From the NCBI GenBank assembly GCA_034770075.1, contig CM068382.1, positions 90,430,692 through 90,494,691 of the forward strand: 64,000 nucleotides of DNA. Direction: 5' to 3'. Positions 13,701 to 24,761 of this stretch are shown in pieces (the first letter of the stretch is position 1; each line of letters opens with the position of its first letter). The position numbers and the translations under genes were made by a program. This stretch comes from Aralia elata (taxonomy: Eukaryota > Streptophyta > Magnoliopsida > Apiales > Araliaceae). Below the pieces are notes generated by a model. The model searched no databases and was not told the origin of the DNA. It saw only the letters and a program-made list of their open reading frames with translations.

Positions 13701-16700
13701 AACTACAGAAAACAATCTTAACTGTAGATACAAGACATAGAAACACAAGGAAGAGACCAAAACATCAATAAGGAAGAAGACTATATATGATCAAAGTAAA
13801 ATTATTGAACCAAGTAAAAAAACTCATTCCTTTATGCCTTCCATTTTTTGGAAGAATATGAAACTGTCAGCATGTCAAATACCCAATATATTATTGTGGA
13901 AACCAACTTCAAAGCAACCTAGGGCGGATCATTTTCGTGTACGCTTCCCAGAATTTGCTCTCTTATAGATTATTCATACCAACAATATTTAATGGTGTTG
14001 AATAGATCATAATAACTGCAGAAAGCTTGCAAAACAGAGTAATCTATTTCTAATGTTGTGCGAAAAGATATTTTTTTCAACAGAACTAGAAAAATAAAGA
14101 ACATCACCTGCTGCTTTAAATAGGCCATGTCAACATCAGAAATAAAACCAAATAACGGCTCTATATGCCTCCAAAATGAGCTTGAAAAGGCATACGCTGC
14201 AATGATAATGATATAAATCAATGTACATATAAGAATCTCTTCAAAAGTAAATGCATATAATTCTCAGGGAGAACAGTACAAGGATTAGTGACCGCGTTTG
14301 CAGCAGCCAACAGCTCTTCGTGCCCATCATCTGAACCAACTAAGAAAATTAACAAATGTGATCAAATATCAAGGGGAAAAAAAAAGAATCACATAGATAA
14401 TAATAGTATTTGACTGCAAGTACCAAGAAAATCTGCTGCAGCATTTACTGTAGTATGCTTCTGACGTGTATAAGCCTTGCGGTCCGAGAGTTTCCTAGTT
14501 GGTGGTCTACCTGCTTTACTGTGAATTTTTCATAAAATTATAAGATCTTAATCAGAGTAACCAATTTCATGAGAACAGAATAAGAGGCAGTTATCCAAAG
14601 ATCCCAAAGATTGGAAAAAGGAACAGAATATTACACCTTTCTGTTCTATCAAAACCAAGTTTAGCACTTCTGAGCTGCTTTGCAGTTCCCATATTACCAT
14701 GCTTTTCAACAGTCATTGGCATGAGAGAGCGTGTGGAAGTGAAACCTCGTCCAGTCCTCCCTTGCCTTCGAATGCCATCACCAAGGTCTTCCCTACTGCC
14801 AACCTTATTCTTCCTTGGTGGCAGGACAAGAGTTGATACTTTTTGAACATTCTGCCCAGATTTATCATCTAGTTCATCAGACTTCTTGCCCTTATCTCTA
14901 GATTTAACTTCAGCAGCCCCAGATTCCTCACTTTCAGACAATGCAGCTGATGGGAAATGGTCCCCTTTTAGTTTAACTTGCTGAGGAGAATTACCAGACA
15001 GGCGCCTCGGAAAGCCTATTCCATTTTCATTACCCACAACATCAGATGTGGTATCTAAGGAAGGGGCATCATCATTACTAGAAACAATCGGGACAAAATT
15101 TGTTCTTCTTGCTGAACGAGACATCTTCTGGGGCCTATGGCTAGCCCATTGAGCAACAGGCGGCGATGAAGAGCGTGTGGAAGGAGTGCGTTTGCGATTG
15201 CTAACCCCAACAGTAGCTGGATTCTTGCTTGTACAATGAGAAAGGTCCCGATCATTAGCAGCAGTTGCCCTCTGAATCACCGGCGACAACTTAGGAACAA
15301 TGACTGAACCTGATCGTGGAGCACGAGAAGCAGCACTTATTTTTGCGCTTGAAGTAGGACTAGCTGAACTGAATTCTTCCCGGGTATTTGTCCTGGTGGT
15401 ACAGGAAAAAAAAAGAACATAAAATACAGACTGATGTGACTATATTAAAAATGAAAAAAATATATATATGGGAACGGGGAAAAGTGAAGGGATCAGGAAA
15501 GCTAAAGCACCCTAAAAGCTTATGAGAGTAAAGTATTCAAAAGCAATTAGCAAAGTGTGTGGTTCTAATATGGACAATTAAAAGTAACAAGTATTTACGA
15601 TGAGGATGATTTACATACTTGTTAACAGCTCTGGTATTCGCCCTTTCCTTGTCTGGATTAGTAGTGCGGTCTCTTCTCTCGTGGAGAACAGGACTACTGT
15701 CCTGGTCTGACTTAGGGATGGAAGAACGCATACCCAAGCTAGTCTGCTGTGAGGTGCCATCAGCCTTTACAACAACAATTCCATTAGCGCCTCCTGGCCT
15801 ACATCAGGATACATATCAGGTTCATTGCACAAATAGTGGGTCATATCACATACATAATTGAATGGATTGAAACTCAAAGCCGAAAAGAACCCAAATGGTA
15901 ATCCGCCTATAGCTGTGCTCAACTTTTAATCTTCTGAGGAAAATCATTTGACTACTATGAGGATGACTTCTGTGTTTTCAACAGTTAATCTTACACTAGT
16001 CCAAGTTCAAATATAGTAAAATAGATAGGGGCTTCACATTATTAGGCATTCAGCAAAACACTGAACAATGTGAAGTAGAACAATTGTGAGTCAAACCTGT
16101 TGATTCCTATTTGGAACATATCACTATTGACATTTTGACAACCCATTATTCATCTACAACTAGAACTATCTAGGTACCATATAGCTGATACAGAAGAAAA
16201 ATTATACAAGCACCAACAGTATTTCTGCCTCACTTCACTGGGTGCCATCAATTCTTCTAAAATTGGAAGCGTTAAAGGCTTCCAGGTGGAAAGATCACTA
16301 ACTTTCTACATCATATAATTATATACCTCTGTTTTGATGACAACAGCTCACATGGACAATTCTAGCATCATGAAGGATCAAATTTGGGCACACTCGCAAA
16401 TTGGTGTTTATATGGGATGTGCCCAAAAAGAAAGTTGTTGTGAGGAAGTTCCTCCTTTCCCCTTCTTCCTCAGAAAAAGTAAAAAACATACTACTTTCCC
16501 CGCAAAAAAATAGATAAATAAAGACTGGAAGGTGAAACTATTATGAGATAATAGTATATATTGGCAAACAACTGCAACTGGCATCATATTTAATCCTAAT
16601 CTCAAACAACTTCCACCCTTCTCAATGTTCTAACACCCACACCAGATATGGACCGAACTGTCTCACAACGTTTTGAACCCAGCTGGCCAGCTCTCATTCA

Positions 16701-18743
16701 ACACCCTCATCCCCCCAAAAAAAAATCCAGGCCTTCTCATTTTCAAGATATTCATTTCTTTCAGATATATTTTCTGAGAGGCACAAGAACTTTTCATTTA
16801 AAGTTTCAAAAGATCATTAACCTTTTTTGGGTAAGTACAAAGATTTTAAATATCTAATCATAACAAATGAAAAAATCAGAGACCTGGAAGCAGAAAGTCA
16901 CCTCAGCCAGAGATTACCAGTATAAGAACTATTAACATTTATTATTCTTCAAAGCAATGCATGATTGTGACATTCAACTGATAGTATTAAACTAATAACT
17001 AGATAATTTAAGAAATATATTACCGCAAGCACTTGAAGTAGTACCTGAAACCATAGGAATCACTCAACCTAGAACGGGAATCAGAAAGAAGTCTTGGCTG
17101 CATTCCTTGTTTCAGTTCCCTGTACCCATCAATAGGTTTTGTTGCAACTGAGCTTGGTGCAATATCTGCCTTTATCCCAGAACGTTTCTTCTTCATTTTT
17201 GACTTTTCCCAACCATCAACACCAATAGGTAATGTTCGATCCTCACCCTGAGCTGCACTGTTATTTGGAAGTCTTAACCCTTCTTTATCCCTATCGGCAT
17301 TCCCAGATGTTCTTGCAGGAGTATTTGGCCGTACATCCGCCTAATCAATCAAAACTGAACATCAGTCCAGTCTAAAGAAATAAATACTGGTTTTCATGAT
17401 AATTGAATTAAAGCAAAAAGAAAGCACTTGATCATGTGGAAGATGAGATCCTTAGAGCCAGCTCAAAAGAAAATGAAGAAGGTATTTCATTTAGAGATAC
17501 AGAGGAAGACAACAGTTGGAACCCTAAACCCTGACCTTATTTCCACCAAAAAAATCTGAATCGAAGATTATGCGAGAAAAGGAGGTTCAATCTGAGGGGC
17601 ATCATCATCCCCTTTGCAATATTACCATTACAAAGAAAGAAAGAGGGGGGGGGGGGGGAATTTTAAAGTGGAAGCTTGCATATGAACTAAAGTTTGAGGC
17701 GTAGCGAGCCATGACAATAGGACTATCAGTTACGATAAAGTTTTATGACCTCACTTATCAAGAAAGAAGAAGGAAAGAAAGATATATGATGACCTAGAGT
17801 TTGTCCACAGTAGTTAAAAAAACTTGAACATGGAGAAAGGTGGCAACTGATTAATAACATCTTTGAAATTAAAAATCTAAAGGAGATAGTAAATCAACTG
17901 ACTTGCAACCACTGAAGCTTATAAGAAAAAAAAAAGATACAAATAAATCATGAAGACAAAAAGTACAATATACAAACCCTAGGATCCACCATTGACGTTC
18001 GAGTGCGTTTGTTTGGGATACCATTCTTGGTCCTTTCATCTGGCTTCTGTTGCTCAAGTTCAAAACCACTTGCAATAGTATGGCTCTGAGCACCAATTTT
18101 ACCTACACCTGCCCCCAGAACTGAACGGTCACTTGATAATAAGACATTGGATCGCTCGCTAGACAAAACATCTGATCGCGATCGTTTCCTTGATGGTATG
18201 CTTGGGAAACACTTGTTGATTACTAATAACCCTTCGTGGAAGATCTTCACACGCTCCCTGATATTTAATATAATGCAGCTTTATAAACTAAAATCACCTC
18301 TCATACAAAGCAAAGAATATCACAAATTACCTGGCCTTAATTGTGCTTTCACGCAAACCAAGTCTGAACCGTTTAAGTTCCTCAGGTGACAATGAAGACA
18401 GCTTGCCTTTTGAAGAATTAGATGGAGAGTCATCTAATGGTACGCCAAGAGCAAGACCAGCAAGCCGCTTAAAATCCCCTTGTCGATTAAATTTATGATC
18501 AGCAATGATTGCTTTTGGATCAAACCGCAAGCACTGTAAGAAGCTCATCACATCTCCTTGTGTTACAGCCGAAGTGCTTCTTGACATGCTTGGAAGAGCT
18601 GATAAAATAGGATTCTCCATGTTCTCACGAAAGCTACTTGATCTGTCCAACGAAACAGCAGTGTAGGATCCACGCTGCCCAGAGGCATATAAGGGCCTAT
18701 CCGGGCTACCAGAAGAGAGATCAAATTTACTAGATGCTGCCAT
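7767..18743 (-). CDS. Large nuclear-type protein of unknown function (At2g19390/At4g29790 family)
   Basis: Fourteen coding exons join in phase through GT-AG introns: 18743-18331, 18257-17978, 17340-17045, 15798-15619, 15392-14637, 14518-14424, 14330-14280, 14196-14108, 12930-12328, 11933-11859, 11038-10968, 10861-10804, 8932-8659 and 8470-7767, giving 1314 aa and a stop. The start is the ATG at 18743, whose MAASSKFD opening I recall from plant homologues. The protein is Ser/Arg-rich and looks disordered. It has a basic nuclear-signal-like RKRSR near residue 161. A charged helical core (about 922-1060) contains KLVGMAYQKYM followed by CWGPNAPGGKSASSK, the best conserved part of the family. The tail is acidic and hydrophobic. 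Databases often name relatives 'serine/arginine repetitive matrix-like'; I know of no established function. A 33-bp in-phase exon at 13105-13073 could be optional. The exon map is my reading and needs transcript support. Confidence 0.85.
9446..9463. repeat. CAGA microsatellite
   Basis: Four to five CAGA units lie in an intron of the large minus-strand gene (between exons 13 and 12), next to an ACACAC/TGTGTG inverted pair. Confidence 0.7.
11921..12290. repeat. Triplicated 3' splice-site segment with homopolymer runs
   Basis: The sequence around the acceptor of coding exon 10 (AATCAGGCTGACCAAAAATGG, 11928 on) recurs in diverged form at 12021 and 12154, in the intron just upstream of that exon in gene orientation. 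The last two copies share about 45 bp. Each is followed by a poly-C tract (about 12086-12104 and 12220-12263), the second running into about 20 A. The minus strand therefore shows the same TTCAG acceptor three times. Confidence 0.75.
17646..17659. repeat. Poly-G run
   Basis: An uninterrupted G tract of about 14 bases in intron 2 of the large minus-strand gene. A G-rich run with one interruption also occurs at 20521-20541 in its leader intron. Lengths of such runs are unreliable in assemblies. Confidence 0.6.
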
Positions 18744-19620
18744 CGCATCAGTTTCCAAACCCTCTCTGTGTTACAAACCAAGTGAAAGCAGTCGTGCATG
18801 ACAATATAATAGTACTGCAGGACATGAAAGCTATATTCAAACCCTTGCCGACAGCAACCAAAGAATGCACCTATAAAGAATAAAAAGTTCGAGAGTGGGA
18901 ACCTAAATTTTCCTTAATAAAATAAAATCTGCACTAAAAGATCGACCAGATTGAGAAAGTCATAAATTTACACAAATTTGAAGGTTTCTTCAGTTTTATA
19001 GCACAGATATGAAGTTAAATACCAACCTGACTAGCATTAATTAGTTCAAGCTATGACCAGAGCCAGACCACCAGCTATTGAATAGCAAGGCCAATACAAG
19101 TTCACAAAAATCTTCAACACTCTGCGGCAAAAATTACCAATCAAAAATCACAAATATCTACAAAGGTTATGTAACTATATATGTCTTGCATAACTAAGAT
19201 TTCAAAGATGGAGAACTTCATAAAAAGGTACATTTACAAATAGTCCTCTCAGGTAGACATGTCAGCTAATGATGCACTCCATCAGAGCCAAATGTATTCA
19301 TCGGACCCAACAGATTTATAAATCTATACAAACATATCCATGTATATAAAAAATATTAACTGGACGAAGCACTTAGATTAAATTATGGTATACATAAATA
19401 TAAGGTTTATCAGATATTCATAAACAATAACTTCTGCAACACAGTTTAACATACAAGGTTTATCCGATACTCTTAAGCCTTCTTGCTATAAAAACTATAT
19501 TGGATTTTGGAAGTGAGACTCCCAAATGTGCCAATAGTTGATGTATTAAGTTCTTTATGGTTCAACTATATAGCCTCCTTTCAAATTTCAATTATCAAAA
19601 AAGAAGAACAGAGGAACAAG

Positions 19621-19622
19621 AA

Positions 19623-19675
<53 letters not shown>
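19621..19675. repeat. Compound TA/CA microsatellite
   Basis: Runs of TA, then about 12 CA units, then TA again, immediately left of the MITE at 19676. Confidence 0.9.
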
Positions 19676-20047
19676 CACTCCTCTGTTTCAAAACATAAGA
19701 GAATTTTACTAAGAAATAAAAATTTTAGGAGAGTTTTTAATCGTAAATCACTAGAATTCACTCTATGTTAATTATCTACAAGGGTTTAGATTCATTTTTA
19801 TGCTTAAACAATTCAAACAACATTTAGAATTTAATGACAATTTCTCTTTGCATTTTTCAAAATTACTTGCCAAAATTTATAAAAATAATTTGTATATTTA
19901 ATATAAGAAATTAATTTGCAAAATTTGTATATCTAATGATTTTTTTTCCAACAATCAAGCACTTGCTCTTTCAGAATATTTTTTCTCATTTACATTGGAA
20001 CAAAATCAAAACTCATTTTAGTCTTATATTTTGGAACAAAGGGTGTA
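19674..20047. mobile_element. Stowaway-like MITE in leader intron
   Basis: The left end, CACTCCTCTGTTTCAAAACA, and the reverse complement of the right end, CACCCTTTGTTCCAAAATAT, form about 28-bp imperfect inverted repeats. TA dinucleotides flank them at 19674-19675 and 20046-20047. The interior is AT-rich and non-coding. Confidence 0.65.
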
Positions 20048-21065
20048 TCTTTTTATTAAGTAAAAGTGTTATATATATATATAGAGAGAGAGAGAGAGCC
20101 TCCTTTGCTATACATGCCTTTTTCCTGTGATTTGGTGAGAATGAGTGTCTATATTTTTGGACAAGTTAATAATATCTTCTCTCTTATTTGATGGATAAGT
20201 TAAACAATTCCTTCTCCTTTTTTTAGTAAAAAAAATCCATATACTACGCCTGATCCGCTCCTCCGTGTTTTTTAACCAGCTAGCCCATAAGCTCTAAACT
20301 TCTACGTCGCATTCTCATTGCAAACACTGGATGAAGGTATATATAATGGAGTATAAAAGAACTGATCAGATTTGCTTAACAACCAATCCAAGGTGGTGCA
20401 GAAAACAGGATTATAACTTAATCATGAATCACGACATGGGTGAACTCATCATTGTGCAAACAGACTGGAAACTATTTTGACGACATCCAACAAAAACGCA
20501 GCATACTCACCACTGCCCGCTGGGGGGGGGGGGAGGGGGGGTGGCTTTGATTGGCATGCAGACTCTAGGTGCTACATAGATTATGCCACTGCTTAGAGTT
20601 GATGTTGAATAGTGTGAACAAAGCAAGGCATAGTATAATCTCAAATTTAAACCACCAACCTCCAATAACAAATCATCATTCATTATTATTTATTTAACTT
20701 CTAGTTTCATGATTATCTTAATAGAAAGTACAATTGATGGAAAGGAAGCCAAAAGTTAGGGATGAAAACCAACTGCAACTTTGAGAAAAGAATATTGCTA
20801 TGACAAATCAGAATATGCCAAGTGCTGCAGATCTACATGAATGAAAACTGTGAAATGATGAAATATCTCTACATTCAGCACACACCATAAAAGATAAGAT
20901 ATCTAGCATGCACAGAACCCCGGCAGAACGTAGTTTGTGAGAAAGAAATAACTGAAAGAAACAAGTAACACTACAGTTAAGAAAGAACTACTTCCGAGCA
21001 ATTGCAATCCAATTTGTCTTACCGAAATTGGGAAAAAAGAATACAATTACTCACGCCATAATTAA

Positions 21066-21159
21066 TTTCACATAATGTATTAATTGGTCTTAATTTGGTC
21101 TTTTTGGGACCATTTCACATAATGTATTAATTGGTCTTAATTTGGTCTTTTTGGGACCA
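21066..21159. repeat. Two 47-bp tandem copies
   Basis: The unit starting TTTCACATAATGTATTAATT at 21066 is repeated at 21113 without evident change, inside the leader intron. Confidence 0.9.
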
Positions 21160-21887
21160 TGTATACTTCACACATCTATGGTTCCAGCAGGAAGCATTAT
21201 CACGGTTGTCAAAGTCACAAAACGACATATTGATCTGTACTATAAAGACATAATGCAGCCAATGGTTTCATACCGCGTTGAATCCCAAACAGATTCAGGA
21301 ACCATGCTATAAAGTAACTACATCAAATATCATTACAAGATACTCCGAGAAAAACGCAATACATGTAACTGGTCATCCAAAAAAGCAGTATTTAAAGTTG
21401 ATCACAATCAAATTGTCTCTAATATAAAGAGAGATTCTTTTTTTTCTCTCCTGTTCTTCTCTAGTTCAGTTTTAGCTCAAAAGACAACCTGATCTCTATA
21501 ATTTCAGCCAATGACACTACAAATCAACAGTTTTCTCAATTTTCTACATGTCCATCCATTTCCAATTGATCAAAATGACTACTCCAGAGAATGTTAAAAC
21601 TAGTCAGTGTCGCCCATTCAGAGTAAAATACATAGTATTGATCTCAATTTCAGTTCAACCAAAAGAAATTCAATACAAGCAATCAATTACATAAGAAAAA
21701 AAGAAAAAAAATATTGTATCTTTTTGTGAAATACAAACCCTAGAAGTTCAATCGGCAATAATAACAAACAGAGTAAAGCGAAAATTCACCTTAAGCTATA
21801 ACACAAACTATAATACAAAATTAAAACCCTAGAAAGTTGAATCAACAAAAATTTAAAGACGATACAAAGATACGTATATATATATAC

Positions 21888-22070
21888 CTACACAGATAAT
21901 GCGAGAAAATTCGTCCGGTGAATTCAAGCTGAATTGGTAAAGTGAAATTGAGAAATCGAATGTTAATTTTGAAATTTGGAAGATTCTGAGAGATTTATTT
22001 TCGAGCTCGAAATCGAAGAAGGTCCGTTCAAAGCCATGGGAGACGAGGCGCCCAGTGTTAATAATCGGAG
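21888..22070 (-). other. Probable non-coding first exon and promoter edge of the large gene
   Basis: The stretch upstream of the leader donor has leader-like composition and ends where a plausible start region begins near 22060. The exact start cannot be read from sequence. No strong TATA box was identified. Confidence 0.4.
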
Positions 22071-22256
22071 ATGTGTTGGCTTTTGTCTGAAATTATCATT
22101 TTACCCATAGTTTCTGCTGCCAATGATTTAGAATTAACGTATGGAACAGGGGTATCATTGGAAGATAATGATTGGAGTCGGCTTTAACGGCTCAATTTAT
22201 CTATTTTCTTTAATTTTCATAATTCTCTCTTTTTTTGTGTGTGATGAAAAATTTAG

Positions 22257-22545
22257 TACTCCCTCCGTCCCAGAATAAAAGTTTTAGTTGACTTTTTGCA
22301 CATATTAAGAAAAAAAATAAAATGACAAAATTGTCCATATTTAAATTCTCATTTAATTACATAGTTTTTTGCACATGACTAATGATGTTCCATAAATATG
22401 CATAGGGAATATAAATATGACAATTAATACTAAGGGTATTATGGATAAATTATTGTAAAAAATAGAGTATTTAAGGTAAGTAGATATTTAACTTGAGACT
22501 ACCTAAAATAGTAATAAGTACTTTTATCCTCAGACGGAAGAAGTA
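22257..22545. mobile_element. Stowaway MITE
   Basis: The left end, CTCCCTCCGTCCCAGAATAA, pairs with the reverse complement of the right end, CTTCTTCCGTCTGAGGATAA. TA target sites flank both ends, and the element is about 285 bp. It lies about 200 bp upstream of the inferred start of the large minus-strand gene, so it is promoter-proximal. Confidence 0.8.
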
Positions 22546-23192
22546 CTAATAAAGACTATTTTTCGATTCTCAATTATATAAATAAGTATTAGTAGTTAAA
22601 ATTTTGAGAAAGCCCTCCTATAAATTTATTTAATTTCATGTATTGATATATAATTATAATTAAATATAGATTTGTCACAATTCAGAACATAATTATATTT
22701 TAACACTAACATAGTTCTGTACGAGTTAGGATAAGTTGGATAATACATATATCAAGCCATTGATATGTAATAATTTGGGGCCTTAACAAAAAAAACCATT
22801 ATGTTAGAAATAACTTTTTTTCGGTGCATATTGTTTGAGCTTTTATAATACATTTATTTCAATTAGGATGAACTAATTTTTAGTAGGAAAAATGATATAT
22901 ATTATGAATATTTATATCGACTTTTTGATTGTCAATTACGTTGATGAGTCAACTATGACTAAGAAAAAAAAATCCAGCTTAAAATTAAGTAGGATGGTTA
23001 TAAGACGTTAGTTATTCTCTGTTTTTGACTGCAATAACAAGTTATTCATCAGATTGCATCATACAACCATTCTATCAACCCATGTAAAAATATTGTTTAC
23101 TTAAATTCCTACCCTATTCTGATGTGTGAGTTTTATTGGGCTTTATCGCTAGTATATTACTTGGTCTTTTACGGTTGATCAAGCTATAGAGA
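22546..23192. other. AT-rich spacer, nothing recognised
   Basis: There are no coding frames, structural RNA or terminal repeats here. It separates two transposon insertions. Confidence 0.5.
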
Positions 23193-23987
23193 TATTATTA
23201 TGGGTTCTTTACATAAGTATACAACAATTAGTAAAAAATTACAAAAATAGTGCACTAACAAAATAATTACATGCACTAACAAAATAATTACAAAAAGAGT
23301 GCAACAAGAATAAACCCATTAAATCATTATCCCTTAAATCAAGGAGAACTATAACCACCCTATTTACTCCTCTTTATTTAATGGCACCTTCCCCCACCGC
23401 CTCCTCCCTCCACCGCCTCCCTCCTCCCTCCTCCCTCCTCCCCTCCCTTTCCCCACCGCCTCCTCCCGCCATCGCCTCCTCCCTCCACCGCCTCCTTCCT
23501 CCCCCGCCTCCCTCCTTCCTCTCGCCTTCCTTCCCTCTCCCTCCACCGCCTCCCTCTCCCGCCATGGTGGCGTCAATGGAGTCTTCACATATCAAGGTAA
23601 CCAATCCTTCATACCAAGGTAACCAAACCTTCATACCAAGGTAACCAATCCACCTCTACAACTGCAGTTTTTTCATAGTGCAGTTGGTAACCAAACATTC
23701 ATACCAAGGTAACCAAACCTTCATACCAAAGTAACCAATCCACCACCTCCTCCAAAACCGCTTCTGCACCTCCTCCGAAACCTCCTCCACCACCTCCTCT
23801 AAAGTTGCCACCGCCACCTTCTCCAAAGACGCCGCCGCCGCCACCTCCGAACCCGCTACCGGCCACCTCTTCCGAAGCCACCACCCCAACCATTGCGACA
23901 CTTAGCGTGTTTGTTACTGTCGTATAAGTATTTGGTTACTTAGGTTTAAATTAATGAGTTGAAATGGATTTGGGTGTGTTTCAGATT

Positions 23988-24346
23988 TATGGTTACTAAT
24001 TAGATTAATTTTGGTTACTGTATAATGTTGAGTTGGTAACCATTCATAATATTGGTTACCTTGGTATAAAAGTTTAATTACCTTGGTATGAATGTTTGGT
24101 TACCTTACTATGAATGTTTGGTTACCTTGCTACGAATGTTTGGTTACCGACTGCAATATGAAAAAATTATGGTTACTAATTAGATTAATTTTGGTTACTG
24201 TATAATGTTGAGTTGGTAACCATTCATAATATTGGTTACCTTGGTATAAAAGTTTAATTACCTTAATATGAATGTTTGGTTACCTTGCTATGAATGTTTG
24301 GTTATCTTGCTATGAAGGTTTGGTTACCTTGCGGCGGGAGGAAGGG
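23988..24346 (+). repeat. 180-bp tandem duplication
   Basis: The unit beginning TATGGTTACTAATTAGATTA at 23988 is repeated from 24168 with only a few differences. Both copies carry several TTTGGTTACCTTGCTATGAA-like subrepeats. Confidence 0.9.
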
Positions 24347-24507
24347 AGGCGGAGGGTGGGGGCGAGAGGGAGGGGGCTGGGGCGGAGGGAGGCGGAGGGA
24401 GGGGTGCGGAGGGGACCGGGTCGGTGGGGAGAAGTGGTGGGGCGGTGGGAGGGAGGGAGGGGAGAGAGAGAATGAGTATTTTTTAAAAAAAAAAACTGAT
24501 ATGGAAA

Positions 24508-24657
24508 CTAAATTAAAGGGATAGAATGGAGGAGATAGAAAGTGATATTATCCCCTAAATTAAGGAATCCTAATTGCACTAACTAAATTAAAGGGATAGA
24601 ATGGAGGAGAGAGAAAGTGATATTATCCCCTAAATTAAGGAATCCTAATTGCACTAA
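24508..24657 (+). repeat. ~75-bp tandem duplication at element end
   Basis: The unit from ACTAAATTAAAGGGATAGAA to CCTAATTGCACTAA occurs twice in a row, differing by one or two bases. Confidence 0.85.
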
Positions 24658-24761
24658 TATTGTAAATAAATATGAAAAAATGTATTATTTTTGTAATTAT
24701 TTTATCTATGCACCATTATTGTAATTATTTTTAAAAATGTACTACTAAATGTAAATGTCCC

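Larger units (their letters stand above)
18765..21888 (-). other. 5' leader intron of the large minus-strand gene
   Basis: On the minus strand a donor (TGTAG/GTATATAT) follows position 21888, and a matching acceptor (AACACAG/AGAGG) precedes 18765, just upstream of the ATG at 18743. The roughly 3.1 kb between them has no coding sign and carries a MITE, microsatellites and a 47-bp tandem repeat. Two telo-box-like AAACCCTAG words (about 21736 and 21825, plus strand) lie at its 5' end. This is inferred from splice-site context. Confidence 0.55.
23202..24761. mobile_element. Long-inverted-repeat (MULE/foldback-like) element with C-rich and G-rich arms
   Basis: The outer arms are diverged inverted repeats: GGGTTCTTTACATAA at 23202 aligns with the reverse complement of the sequence ending at 24761 (GGGACATTTACATTT), and both continue into a repeated AATAATTACAAAAA. 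Further in, a CCTCCCTCCACC-type tract (23390-23565) faces a GGAGGGAGGCGG-type tract (24332-24465), and AAGGTAACCAA words face TTGGTTACCTT words. The flanks are near-duplicates (TATTATTAT and TATTATTTAT). No transposase is present. A Mutator-like origin is inferred from GGG ends and duplication length. Confidence 0.6.

Noticed and set aside
23381..23901. Proline-rich and glycine-rich open frames on both strands
   Set aside because: They are translations of CCT/CCG low-complexity tracts. Both strands are open at once and there is no start context or family motif.
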